In this document: piece after piece, positions 46,486 to 58,030 of the stretch
Layout of the letters: the number at the start of each line of letters is the position of its first letter
How positions within the stretch are numbered: the stretch's first letter is position 1
From: Sequoia sempervirens
Taxonomy: Eukaryota; Streptophyta; Pinopsida; Cupressales; Cupressaceae
DNA length: 64,000 bases
NCBI GenBank assembly: GCA_007258455.2
Contig: VDFB02193867.1
Location: forward strand, 567,849,469-567,913,468
Reading direction: 5' to 3'
The notes under the pieces: model-generated
The model's input: the letters and a program-made list of their open reading frames with translations, nothing else
Databases searched by the model: none
Told to the model about the DNA's origin: nothing
Position numbers and translations under genes: made by a program

Positions 46486-48275
46486 CATGAAACAAAGGGA
46501 TTTGAATTTGCACATTTTTGAGCTGATCTAGAATGTCAAAAGTGGGTTCTTCCATGAGTTTAGATTCAGTACTTTGTAACCTCATAGGAAAAGGTGGTTT
46601 ATCTTGTCTCTGCAAAATAGGTTCCGTAGAAACTATATCGGGTAAAGGCATATCCTCAGTGGGAACAACAGGTGCATTAGGTTCTTCAAGGGGAGAATCA
46701 GATATTTCTGTAATTAGAGGTGGTTTGGGAGTAGGTAAAGTAGTTCCAGACCTTCAGATGGATGTCATTAACATTTAAGGCATAAGCTTGATATTGGTTG
46801 GCTTCAAAAATATACACAGGCTGTTGAGGCTGCTGCTGTTGCTTATTATTGGGATTAGGCAACAGCTGGGCAGGCATAGGCGTTTGCTTTGGAGGTCCAA
46901 GATTTGTGGTAGTTGCTGCAGGAGGCAACATAAGGGCCTGTTGTTGTGGCTGTGGAGGCTGCAGGAACCCAGGAGACTGGTTTTGCCATTGTTGAGGACC
47001 TCTCCATTGAGGATTTTGTTGCCAATTTCCTAAAGGTGGGGTCCATTGCCCTTGTGGCTGCTGCCAACCTCCTTGAGGAGATTGCCACTGTGGGGTTTGA
47101 TAATTAGGCCAACTTGGTTGAGGCGGATTCCATGGTGGTGGTGGTCCATATGCTTGTTGCCATTGGTTATTATAGCCAGAATAGGGATTATCAAAAGTTA
47201 AAGGGTCTTGAGGCATACCTTGCCTTTGGGCCCATGGTCTCCTTTGTGCAACAACGAACACTTGATCATCATCACCTTCCACTGGTTTGAAATCAGTAGG
47301 TAGTTGTCTGGCTTCCAAATTAGCCACCATCTTGCATCTGCAATCACGCTTCTTTTGTCTACAATATGGACAGAACTCAGCCAAAACTACCTCAACTTCT
47401 GCATGTTTATTCTGAGCTTGCATAGTGTCCAATTGTGTAGCCATATTATTAATGATGTCCTGCTTGAAATCAGATAGCAGATTTGCGATCTCCATCCAGG
47501 AAACTCCACCAGAAGAAGACTTCCCCATTGAAGCATGATGACCTCGACCTTTCTTAACTATTGCTCGAGAGTAGTTAAGACATATCTTCTGGATATCATC
47601 CCAAGGCAGTTGAGTTATATCACCTCATCCCACTAGGTCCAGGGCGTCAATACAGGAATCACTAATTCCCCTTAGAAAAAGTAGTTTCTGAGAGTCCTCG
47701 TTAGGAGTATGGTTTGAGTTTCTTTTTAATGAAAACAAAAACCTTGAAATATAATCTTCCAGACTTTCATCCTCCTTCTGTTGAATTCAGAATATGTCAT
47801 CACCTTTGCTGGCACTCTTACAATATTCCTTATACTTTTCAAGGAATTTCGTCTGCATGGCTGCCCAACTATTTACAATGCCTCTTCCCAGACTCATGAA
47901 CCATCTGAGAGCTCCCTCCTTCAAAGTGGAAGGAAATAGCTTCAATTTATGAGCATCTGTGTTGTAGTCATAACTACGACAGAGGACATCAAATTCAAAC
48001 AGAAAGGTTTTTGGGTCTTCTGTGACTAGGCCATAAAACTTTGGAAGCAAGGAAGAGGGGATGTTTTTAGGATTGTCAGTATCTTGTTGGGGAATAATGG
48101 GAAACTCAAATGCAGGAGGTGGATTATTAGGTGGATTATTTGCCATGTCTGGGTGCTGGACTAGCAAAGCAAATGGATTTTCCTCAGGTTCGTTATCAGC
48201 TGGGTCAAATGGTAGTTCAATAAACAGATTTTTAGGGAGGAATCTTCCCAGTGCGTCTCTTCTTCTTCTATACAT
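46448..48275 (-). pseudogene. gag: Element B gag, copy 2 (more intact)
   Basis: Start and capsid domain as in copy 1 (48275 to 47787), with the shared TGA and GGGATGAGG stop. The 3' part is better preserved: one open frame from 47528 to 46698 covers the CPYCRQKKRDCRC cluster and the whole Gln/Pro/Trp-rich tail, where copy 1 has three more stops. One phase change near 46740 separates it from the last segment (46651-46448). Confidence 0.88.
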
Positions 48276-48374
48276 GCAATACGGTGAGTAATGGCTTGAA
48301 AGATTTTGAAATTTTTTGACTAACAGACTAAACTAATGCTGAAAATGAATTTGTCAAACTCCTAGTTAGACGCC

Positions 48375-48397
48375 ATCCCTGGCAACGGTGCAAAAAA
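48375..48397 (-). other. Primer-binding site of element B copy 2
   Basis: Same sequence as 22547-22567 on the minus strand, next to the 5' LTR end at 48398. Confidence 0.65.
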
Positions 48398-49722
48398 TGG
48401 CTCGCACTCACAAAAGGATATGAATATCACAGTAAAACTTTCCTAGGAATTAGACATTTCGACAGGTGACTAATATCTCTCTGTGGACGTTCATTTACTT
48501 GTCAAACCAGGGGACGTAGACTTTAAATGGTGCAGCAAAATATATGCACTAGGAATTTGTTTTGGTCAAATCTTAGCAAAAATACATACTGGAACGAAAT
48601 TCTATCTAAGCCACATAATGGTAATGCAGAATTCTTTAACTCAACTATGCTTGATTAAAACAGAAACCGTAATAGCTACAACTGAGGCACAAACCATGAA
48701 CTGGCCTTATGTTGTAGGAACAGTCACAAGGATGGACTCTCTATGCTGCAAGAGCAGTATAAGACTATATTTGTATAAAAACTTCAAAGATGAAAACTAA
48801 CTAGATATCAGCAGAAAAGAACATCTAACTAATTAACTACAGATACTTACTAAGTGGGTCCCCTTAGCAAGTATCTACTGATTACACAGATGCTGAACTC
48901 AGAACTTCATCGATCTTTATTCATGAAAACAGAATGAGATACATTGTTTTGTTGATGTGAAAACTAACAACAAACTCTGTTTCTGGTCAAACAGATTATG
49001 TCTTTCATTATCATACTAATTCTTACATGATATCTGCTACTCTGTTTCTATCTTACCCTGAATATCATCTATTACTCATTCTATTCATCCTCTACTCTCT
49101 CGCGCAGGAGGAGTATCTTATTTTTAAATCAGAAGAACAACTAACTAACTAACTAACTTCATCAAAGAAAGACGTGGAAGTAAAGTGTATCCCTGAATCA
49201 AGGAACAAACTTCATAAATGAATTTATGTGTTCAACCCGATTCAGAGAGAATCTAGCGCTCCACTCTTTCCAGATTGACTTATCATTAAAATCTTTCCAA
49301 ATCGGTTTTCGGTCAAAGAGTCTTGCGGAGCTTCCTCAAAGTCGTCGCGAGGAAATGGACTTTCTTGCAAGGCGAGATCAGTAGCTTGACTCGATCATTC
49401 TTCAACAACCTGTGAAACAAAAGGTAACAAATGCGCAAAAAAGGCATATGGCACATACACGATATCTATTCATTAATCACACATTTTAAATCTACTTCAC
49501 CATTCAAAAACTGTATACAATATACCAGCCATTTTCGGGAGTCAACAGGGAAATAAATGCAATCAAGTCAACACAATAGGCTGCAGAAATATAAAAGTGT
49601 CCTGCTACAGGATATCCCCACAAAAGGTTTCAACAAAGTTTAAACAGCCGTGAAATAGCAAAAATAAAGTCATTTAAAAGTTTATCATAACATCAAATTA
49701 TGAGCATATTTTAGGCTCATCA
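48398..49722 (-). mobile_element. 5' LTR of element B copy 2
   Basis: 1325 bp, TG...CA termini, nearly identical to the copy 1 5' LTR (21217-22544). Confidence 0.93.
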
Positions 49723-49727
49723 CATAT

Positions 49728-52700
49728 ATTTATCCATACATACATATATATACATGTGCAAGTAGACATGCATTGATTTTTTCAAAGACTTCAAAATATA
49801 TTTTCCTTAACCATTCTATCCATGTGTTGTGATGATATGCATTTTCCTTCATTGCACTTGTTTGTCTTATTATAATGTCGCTTTTACAATTTCTCTATTA
49901 ATCTATAGTTTTTAGTATGACACAACGAACGTGGAATTTTTAATGAGGTTTGTGGTGTTATACTCTTTTTTTCATGGGTGTTTTGCATAGATGATTAATT
50001 CATTGTTAATCTATTCTTGTTATATCTTTTTCAATAGGGCTTCCATCAACCTAACCATGAATAGGATTTACTGTGTAATAGCTCTTTCATAATTCCTAAT
50101 TTTAGAAAAATAGATAGGACTTGTCCAAGGATTTTACTAACAACCTAGAGGTTACCTCTTAAACAAAGGATCTGACTATATTTTCCTCATTGGTCAATAG
50201 ACACAGATAACTAGAACCATAAACCAATGACAAACAAATTGCTAACTCTCAACATATTTTCTAGCGAAAGAAAGGACATTTAATTACAATTCCTCCATCC
50301 ATACAGAATAATAATCTCTTTCAAATCTCCACAATTGGTATAACAACAAAGATACAAACATTTGACAAGAAAACATAGACAATAAATTAACTATCTATGC
50401 AAACTACTCATCTAGCATGATGTACACTATACATATATATAGATACATTGTACATCTATATATATATATATATACATGTATACATATATATACATGTATA
50501 TGTATAGGGTGAAGCCACAATAGTGGTTTACAATTTGATGGAGGAAGGAAAACTGAGGAAAAATGACCCCAATACAAAAAATTGGTTTATATAGAGGTTC
50601 AAATGAACCTACAAGTTCAACTGAACGAAAAAGGGGTTCGACCGAACTCAGGTTTGAGCGAACCCATTAATTACTAGGCCCACATTTCCCGCCCAAAAAA
50701 CAAAAGAAAAATGTATATTGAAGGGGGTGTAGACATGCAAAATTAGCATCATGCATTTAATTAGGTCCATTCATCAAGTAAACTTAGTTCACCTTCATCC
50801 ATTCATCAGGTAAATTCAACTCATTAATTTCATTCCTAAGGTTATTCATTTAAATTAAATAAATCAAACATCATCCCTTTAATTAAATAAACCAAAATTT
50901 ATTTAATTAAAACCCAAATGCATTTTCCATCCCTTTTGATTTAAATAAATCAAATATTCAAGTCAAAAGGGTCAAAATCAACTAATCATCACCTAAGCTA
51001 ATCTAATCCTGATTTAATTAACCTAACCACCCATCACATCCTCTAGCTTTTCCCACTTGCACAAATAAATCATTTTAATTCATTTATAAAATCATCATTT
51101 TCCCTCAACAAAACACCTTTTTGGAATATTCCCTCAAGTTTGAAAATGAAGACAAGTTGAATTTTCCTTTCCAACATTGCAAAAACTTCTCTATTTCATG
51201 TCCCCCACTCAACATTTATTTCACAAATTCAAATTTGAATCTCCCTCTCTTGGGCACATTGGTCAAAACTTGCACATTCCTCAACCTATGACAAGTTGAC
51301 AAGTGACCTCATCTCATTTTTCCAATCTTTATCCCACATTGCTCTCTTATGAGCATTCTTCCAATTTAAAAATCTATAAATAAAGGGCTGATTCTTCATC
51401 AAATCCATCTACACTCTCATGAAAAGTTACTCTCTTAAATTGAGAACTAATTTTTCTCTTCACCATTGCACTTTATCATTTCAGTTTTAGCAAGGATTGG
51501 GAAAGGGTCATTTGGACATTTGACACCAATCTAATATGGAATAGCTATTGTGTCTTGCTTTTGGAATGTCTCTTTGGTCCCTTTTGTTATTTGTTGCGTT
51601 TCTTGAGCATTGACATTGTTATTTCATAGAAGTATTTGATGAATTTGCATTGACTAATCCATGTTTAAGGTTCTAGAGTTTTGTAGATTTTTAGGTGCTT
51701 CAGGGGGTTCAAATGAACCAGGGTTTGAATGAACCTGGGTTCATTCGAACACCTGGTGGTTTGCTAGAACCCCGTGGTTCTAGCGAACCCCTCTTTTCCC
51801 TGATTTTTTACCTTGTTCACAAAAAAAACCTAAATTTTTACGCTTCGAAGCTCGGGTTGAGGATGAAAATGGAGGAATCTTCACAAACCAAATTGGAATC
51901 AAGTAGTCCTCAGAACAAGCTATCCAATGAATATAATTTTAATATGTTTTGGTTTTATTATATATTTATTTTTTTAGTTTTATTAAACATAGCTATTTAT
52001 TGAAAATGAAGGTCTTTGTTCTGCACATGTGGAAAAATAGCAGATTATCAAAAAAAGAATTGAAAAATATGAGTGCACTAGATATTGAAGTCCTTGATCC
52101 AACAAAAAAAAACTTAATTTTGATATATACAAAAAAAGTTACGTGTTCTATGGTCGCACTATGTCTGAATTGTAATTGGTTTGACTTCAAAACTTCATTA
52201 AAGAAAAAATATTCAATAAAAAAATGTTTAACCAAGTGGAAGCACTAGATATCAGAGTTTAAAAATCTAAATCGAAAGAATTATAATTTTATCCTCCATG
52301 GAAAAAAAGTTATGGGTTATACAGTGTGCGTCACTTTTTAAAAATGTTCTTTTATGAAAAAAACTAATTTTCGTGGGAGATGGAAAAAGAAGTCCAATCT
52401 AATTCCAATTTTTTTTTTAATATTTTTTTAGAATCTACTGACAAAATGTGACAAGAATCTAGTTTGCATCATCTTCAAATTCCTCACAGTTTAGCCGCTA
52501 TAGGTGCCCGAATGTGAAGATTTAGTTAAAAATAATAATTTGAGTGTCTAGTTTGGCCAAAAATGGTAAACCACTATTGTGGGATCACCCTATACTAGAT
52601 TACATGTATATCTACATGGTTGTATATGTGTATATGTATACTGGGTACTTTGCATTAATGATTAATTTATTGTTCATGCCTTTTAGTCTCTTATTGTTCC

Positions 52701-53160
52701 TTTTGATAGGAGGTTTGAGGGTTTTAACACTCATGTGTTGAAAAATCTATTAGGAAGTATCTTGATTAAATTGCATTGTCGAAAGACTCATTGAATCTGT
52801 TGAACTTTATATCTTTACCTGATACACTGTTTGTTTGAAGTTTCTATTTGCTAAGAACAAACCTCTAATAATGCAACTGAATAAACCTGTTTCCTTGCAT
52901 ATTTTGCACCACATATTCATAATACCAGAATGCCTATTCTCACAATGCAACTGAATTAAAAATATTTTCTTGCATATTCTGATGTATACTTTCCCGCATT
53001 GCTACATTCTCTATTTTGTGCATCTTCCAAGTGTTGTAATTCATTTAAGTGGAAATCCTTAGAAATAGGTTGTTGTACGTTGTTAATCACTATGTAAGTT
53101 ATTCTTCTCTTTGCATATATAAATTTTCACATTGATTGAATTGCTTCTTTGTACCATCCT
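49728..53160. other. AT-rich spacer and repeat DNA
   Basis: No gene supported. Contains the GGTTC palindrome clusters (50600-50665, 51700-51790), a TATA/TACATG microsatellite (50440-50500), and the family boxes already described at 1-2023. It ends at a gap. Confidence 0.6.
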
Positions 53161-53260
53161 NNNNNNNNNNNNNNNNNNNNNNNNNNNNNNNNNNNNNNNN
53201 NNNNNNNNNNNNNNNNNNNNNNNNNNNNNNNNNNNNNNNNNNNNNNNNNNNNNNNNNNNN
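53161..53260. other. Assembly gap (100 N)
   Basis: Exactly 100 N. Left edge pairs with 17780 and right edge with 9525 on the minus strand of contig 2, so about 8254 bp (9526-17779 reversed) should lie here if the copies are allelic. Confidence 0.97.
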
Positions 53261-54483
53261 TGACTCACAGGGACAACTGTAGTGACCACCGATGGAGATT
53301 GATCAATATTAATGGCAAAATACTTTCAGAGCATTCAAGGCGGCCCTGATGGAGTTCAAGGATGGACACGAAAGGCCAAAGTTAATGTTGTAGTTACCAA
53401 AAGATCTGAAAGTCCTCTCCTGAGGACAGAAATCCTTCATCAACATGGATAGCAGGGCTTCTCATTAAATGCGGCCTTGACTCTTCTCAGAAAGATCTGA
53501 GGACCTACTCTCCTAAAAGAAAATATTTTGTAAAACCTAAAATACTAGCCAGTGCGTCCCCTTTTGGGTACATTTGGTATATAAGGCATTCTGGCCTCTT
53601 TGTAAAAGGTTAGGACTTTTAAGAGATAGTTAGCATTAGAACTGGAAAGGAAGGGTCAAAAGTTAAGAGCAGTGATAGAGTAGGAAATTTCAAAAGCAGA
53701 AGGAGATAGAGTTGCATCTTGATTCTTAGTAATGAGAGCTTCTTTTGTCTTCTTGTCTAGTAGTAAAGTTCAGTATTGGCTGTAATGTATTTTCCAAGTT
53801 CTCTTAGTGTAGTTGGAAATAATCTGGAATCGTGGATTCTCTGTACACTGGTAATTGTGCCAGCCTTGTAAATATTGCTTATCTGTTTCACTAATAGTAG
53901 AAGTAATCAAAGTTTAATCTACTTCGTATTGTGTTCCTAAATGATATTTGTTTTAAGTTAATCATTTGATTTGAGAATCTTTCAAGGATTGAAGTATTAT
54001 TTTATGTTTTGTTTAAATGGTAACTTAAAATATGTTATTTGAATTAGCACTATGAATGAAAGAGGTTGTGTGTCAATCACAAGTTTACTTTGTTTTGTAG
54101 TTTTAGTTAACAAACTCCTTGAAAGGTAGCAAGTTTGGTTAAGTTAGAAGAATCGTCATTCTTTTCTGTTCCAAAGCTCTGACCTATCTTTTGTTGTTTC
54201 TTTCCAAAGTTTGGTTAAGTTAGAAGAATCGTCATTCTAGTTTTCTGTTCCCAAACTCTGACCTATGCTGTTGTTTTTCTTTAAAACTGGATTAAATTGG
54301 GTTTTTGTTCATGTGATCTTAGAACCTCCAAAGGAACTCCCAACACTAGCAGGCCCATGAATGGTACATTATTGATTGTTAAAGACCTTGGGAGCTAAGA
54401 TATCCATGTGATCATCTTTCTCTTTTTAGGAGAAACAAATTGGCAATACTTTGTTTTATATTGTGCCAATACACACGTCAACA
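53261..54483 (+). mobile_element. 5' LTR of element A, 3' portion
   Basis: Ends GTCAACA before the primer site, pairing with the TGTT start of the 3' LTR. TATA box GGTATATAAGG at 53577-53587; the ~76-bp tandem duplication at about 54135-54285. Confidence 0.85.
53577..53587 (+). promoter_or_regulatory. Putative TATA box of element A
   Basis: GGTATATAAGG in sense orientation; same as 9200-9210. Confidence 0.5.
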
Positions 54484-54488
54484 GGAAC

Positions 54489-54512
54489 TGGTGCTAGGAG
54501 GGTCTAGAAGGG
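54489..54512 (+). other. Primer-binding site of element A
   Basis: TGGTGCTAGGAGGG starts 5 bp after the LTR end. The TGG start fits the 3' CCA of a tRNA; the tRNA was not identified with confidence. Confidence 0.6.
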
Positions 54513-54879
54513 AAAATTGGATAAGACTGGGTTTTTCTCCCTAGAAAGGCTCCACAGAGTTCTTCGATCAACCGAAAATCCATCACCCTTCATAGAACTC
54601 AAGACCCCAACAAGACATAAGAGTCATAAGACTGGCTCAACCATCATACCACCCTTATCAGCCCCGCTCACTCCACCAGGATTTTCACCAATACCCCGAT
54701 GGAACATCAATCCATCAGTAATCCATCTGGGTTGTGTCATCACAACCTAGTTCCCTTCAACAATTGTTTCAACCCTTAAAGCGGTTGAAATCAACCAACA
54801 CCAGTAAGAAGCGTTCTTTCGGAATAATCCCTCTCCGTAGGGACTATCAGGTTTTTCCGCTGATACCCAAATTTTGATG

Positions 54880-56447
54880 GTCTTGCAAGAAGTATATTCG
54901 CTTGAAGCGGCGAGGAATGGAGTGCGCAGTGCAGAAGCTTTCAGGATGCTTGAACCAGATAGCTCACGCTTATAGTTGTAGGTTGTTCCCTTACTCTTTA
55001 GGGGACATGACATATAATTGGTACCTTAATCTTCCTCAAGGCTCCATTCTGACTTGGACACATTTGGAAAATGCTTTCATCAACCAGTTCAGGGTTTATG
55101 TGGACCCAACTCTTTTATATCATCAATTTACTACCATCAGGAAGGAACCAAGTGAATCCTTTCCTTTATTCAATACCAGATTCCAATGAATGTATAGGAG
55201 ATTGCAAGATCCCTATCTAGTCACTGAGAATAGTGCCATCCAAGCTTACTTTAGAGTCATAGACCCCTTGCTTGGCTTGTTTTTGCAAAAGACTTATCAA
55301 CCAGCTGATATTGATTCTCTATCCAAAGTCTATCATCTAGCTATCAAGCTGCAGTAACAAATTAGTTCTCAACAAGGAGGCCTGGGAGGAGGTTTCCCTT
55401 TGATAGGATATCAGATGCATAGCCCAACTCCTCTATTCAACACTGTCCCAAGAATGTCTCCTTCCCACTATGGGTCTATATCTAAATTGCAAACTTAGCC
55501 TCCTGTCCCATTCTTTGCTACTGGAACTCCTGATTTCTTTCAACAATCACAACTTCCTCAAAGTTTCCATGGTCATCAAAACCAAATTGGAACACCAAAT
55601 CATGGTGGTTAGCCACCTACTACTAAGAATGTGGAGTGAGAAGACAGTCCAACTTACAAATGAGGTAGAAACCTTGAAGAAAACATTGTCCCAAGTCACC
55701 AATGACATGGCTCAGCTTCGATTGAACCCCTCCCAAAACAATCAGGGTAACTATCAGAATCATAACAATTACAACCAAAGAGGTTATCAGGGCCAAAACT
55801 CCTCTAATCAAGGATATCAAAATCAAAAGAAAGGGTATAACCAAAGGCCAAATAACAGTAGGCAATGGAATACAGGGCCCAATAATGGTGGAGTCCCTCA
55901 CAACTATCAAGCAAATGAGGAAAGAACACATACTGCAAACGTGGCTGACCTCAACTTCATGACCAATTGGTGCAGGCTGCATGGTACTGCAACCCATTCT
56001 GAGATAAACTACCCTCAAATGGAGAAAGTTGTCAAGATGGCACACGAAGATGCTCACACATTCCAGGTGAATTCAAACAAAGGAGGTGACTCAATGGATA
56101 CTGCAATGGCTTATGACCTTTTTGAAGAAGAGCCCTCATTCCCAAGGCAAGAGGAGAATGAACTAGATGAAGATTCATATGATTCCCAAGCCTTTCAGGC
56201 CAAAGGAGGACACTTCTTTGCAAATCAGAATAAAGTTCCATTCACTACATCAGCACCCCCTAACCACATGGTTCCTCCAAATCAAGGTGCTGATAATAAT
56301 CCTCCTCCACCAAAAGGCCCGCCTAACTTCCATAATAAGGGTAATTCCTCTACCATGTTCAAAAGTAATTCAAGTTATAATATAGAATTTGATGTTGTTT
56401 CTGAGATGCAGAGAAAAAAACTTCTTTGTCATTCTTTGACATCTTAA
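54880..56447 (+). pseudogene. gag: Element A gag
   Basis: Capsid domain: RLFPYSLGDMTYNWYLNLPQGSI then LENAFINQFRVYVDP and a TRFQ*MYRRL with TGA at 55187. A Pro/Gln/Asn linker follows. After a phase change near 55625 the frame (55470-56447) continues with a short coiled coil (VETLKKTLSQVTNDMAQL) and an Asn/Gln/Gly/Tyr-rich stretch. A zinc-knuckle-like WCRLHGTATHSEINYPQM has Tyr where the last Cys is expected. It ends at TAA 56445. A Pro-rich leader (54517-54750) precedes it in a different phase and may be part of the original start. Confidence 0.8.
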
Positions 56448-57288
56448 GTTACTTACTTGCTCAAGGGGAAATAGTCTTTGAGGTAACTAATAAATAAAAG
56501 AGGAAAAAACAAATTTCTGCTGGAACGAATGCAATAAGGTAGGCACTTATGCATTTCTCATGAGTTTAAGAATTTGTAGGAAGAATCTATATTTTGTTGG
56601 TTAGGAACTTTTAGAAATCATATATTATATATGTAGAAATTGGGGGTTGGACCACATCAAAACTACCGAAGGTCATGCTTGAAAAATAGGGAGTTAAGTA
56701 GTTGGTTGGCGATGCATCCCAGCAGAAGTAGGATCAGGACCCACAGTTCAAACCAATATATAGATGGAAGTGAGACATCTCGAGAGACTTATAGTATATT
56801 CTTGAGAGATTTGATATGAAAGAAAGTCTGTAAGGGTCCTCTTTCCTTGACTTTTCACATATGTGGCTACCATGGAGAGGGATCTCAACTCAGATTAGGA
56901 TTGAAAGTGAGCCCTGCCTCAAGCATATCATCACAAAATATGATTTCCCCAATGAGGTAGCCTACTTTGAAACTGGGATAGGTGTTTATAAAAGAGAAGA
57001 AGCTTTAACCTTTTCTGTTCTTGAAAGCTCCCTGATCTTATGATTGATGAAAATTAGCAGGCATTAGTCAGAAAACTGCAACAAGATCAGCTAGTCTTGG
57101 GAGAAGGTGTAGATATGCAAAGTCTCCTGCTTCCTAATTTGTGCAGGGTACACTACCAAAGTCATTCTGAATTAACTTGTCCACCTTGAATTGACATTTT
57201 AAATCATGTTTCCCAAGTTGAGGAAGCTAGCACAAGTTGCCCTGAGACCATTGCAGACCACTTCTCATTTGAAGCTAAAGAAGCAACA
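56448..57288 (+). pseudogene. Element A protease/linker region, unreadable
   Basis: Little survives. Fragments such as GGLDHIKTTEGHA and a 60-codon frame at 56861-57043 (LPWRGISTQIRI...) suggest coding origin, but I see no DSG/DTG protease motif. Many stops and phase changes. Confidence 0.4.
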
Positions 57289-57597
57289 ATGCTAACCAGG
57301 GGTAGGCTACTTCCAAAAGAGATTCCTCCCCAAATTGAACTGGCCTCAGTCACATGTCTTAACCAACATACTCATGTGGAACAAACCCAAGGCTTTCTCA
57401 ACATTCTTGCACTCACAATTTTGTCGGGACCTGAGAAGTTAACCAAAAGCATAAGGGACTGTCTAAAGGATAGCCATAGGTCGGATGATATAACTAAGCA
57501 AGGATTATAAATTATATCTGAGGAACTTGATGAACACCTCCCCTTCAAATTTGATGCAAAAGATCAAATAGTCCCACCCCTGGCTTATTCAACCCAA
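57289..57597 (+). pseudogene. Element A linker before RNase H
   Basis: Same phase as the downstream pol, with a TAA at 57508. Composition is mixed acidic/polar (TNHVEQTQGFLNILALTILSGPEKL and DDITKQG); no domain recognised. Confidence 0.5.
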
Positions 57598-58030
57598 GTG
57601 CCCACCATGACCTCAAAAGAACCAACCCCAGCCTATGATCAGCTATGGACCCTCATGTTTGATGGATCCAAGTCCAAAACAGGCAGTGGTGTTGGAATTG
57701 TATTAATCAGCCCCAAAGGCAAAACTTTATTTGCCTCTTATACGTTGCAATTTGGATGTACCAACAACGTAGCCGAATACGAAGCTCTGGCACGAGGACT
57801 GATATTTGCACACAAGAAGAAAGTCACAGCCTTGATGGTCAAGGGAGATTCAGAAATTGTTATCAAGCAGGTGCACAACTAATACACATTTCACAATAAA
57901 AGGCTGGCAGCATATAGAAATAGGGTATGGAATCTAATCAAAGACTTTGATGCCTTTGGGATTAGCTTAATCCCTAGAGAAGAAAATCAGATAGCTGATT
58001 CATTGGTTGTTGCTACAAGTACCTTGGAAC
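57598..58030 (+). pseudogene. Element A archaeal-type RNase H, upstream of RT
   Basis: RNase H of the type added in plant Tat elements. The four acidic catalytic positions are visible: MFDGSKSKTGSG (Asp, 57661), NNVAEYEALARGL (Glu), VKGDSEIVIKQV (Asp) and NQIADSL (Asp, about 57991). One TAA at 57880-57882, a CAA-to-TAA type change, breaks the frame. It lies before RT, not after it. Confidence 0.87.

Larger units (their letters stand above)
38316..49727 (-). mobile_element. Element B copy 2, complete Athila-like retrotransposon
   Basis: 11402 bp from 38321 to 49722, bounded by the 5-bp TSD CATAT at 38316-38320 and 49723-49727. Order on the minus strand: 5' LTR, primer site, gag, protease, RT, RNase H, integrase, GGATG-rich spacer, internal polypurine tract, long post-pol ORF, terminal polypurine tract, 3' LTR. 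Its LTRs differ (about 9 of 105 codons in a sample), so it is not a recent insertion. A noisy block covers 43850-44705. Confidence 0.95.
43828..53160 (-). repeat. Inverted duplicate of 17780-27122
   Basis: Position 53160 pairs with 17780, 51138 with 19801, 49722 with 21217 and 43828 with 27122. The match crosses the element B/flank junction. Its last 2 kb (51138-53160) are also a direct copy of 1-2023. Confidence 0.93.

Noticed and set aside
55623..56057. 144-codon minus-strand frame in element A gag
   Set aside because: Antisense shadow of the Asn/Gln-rich gag segment.
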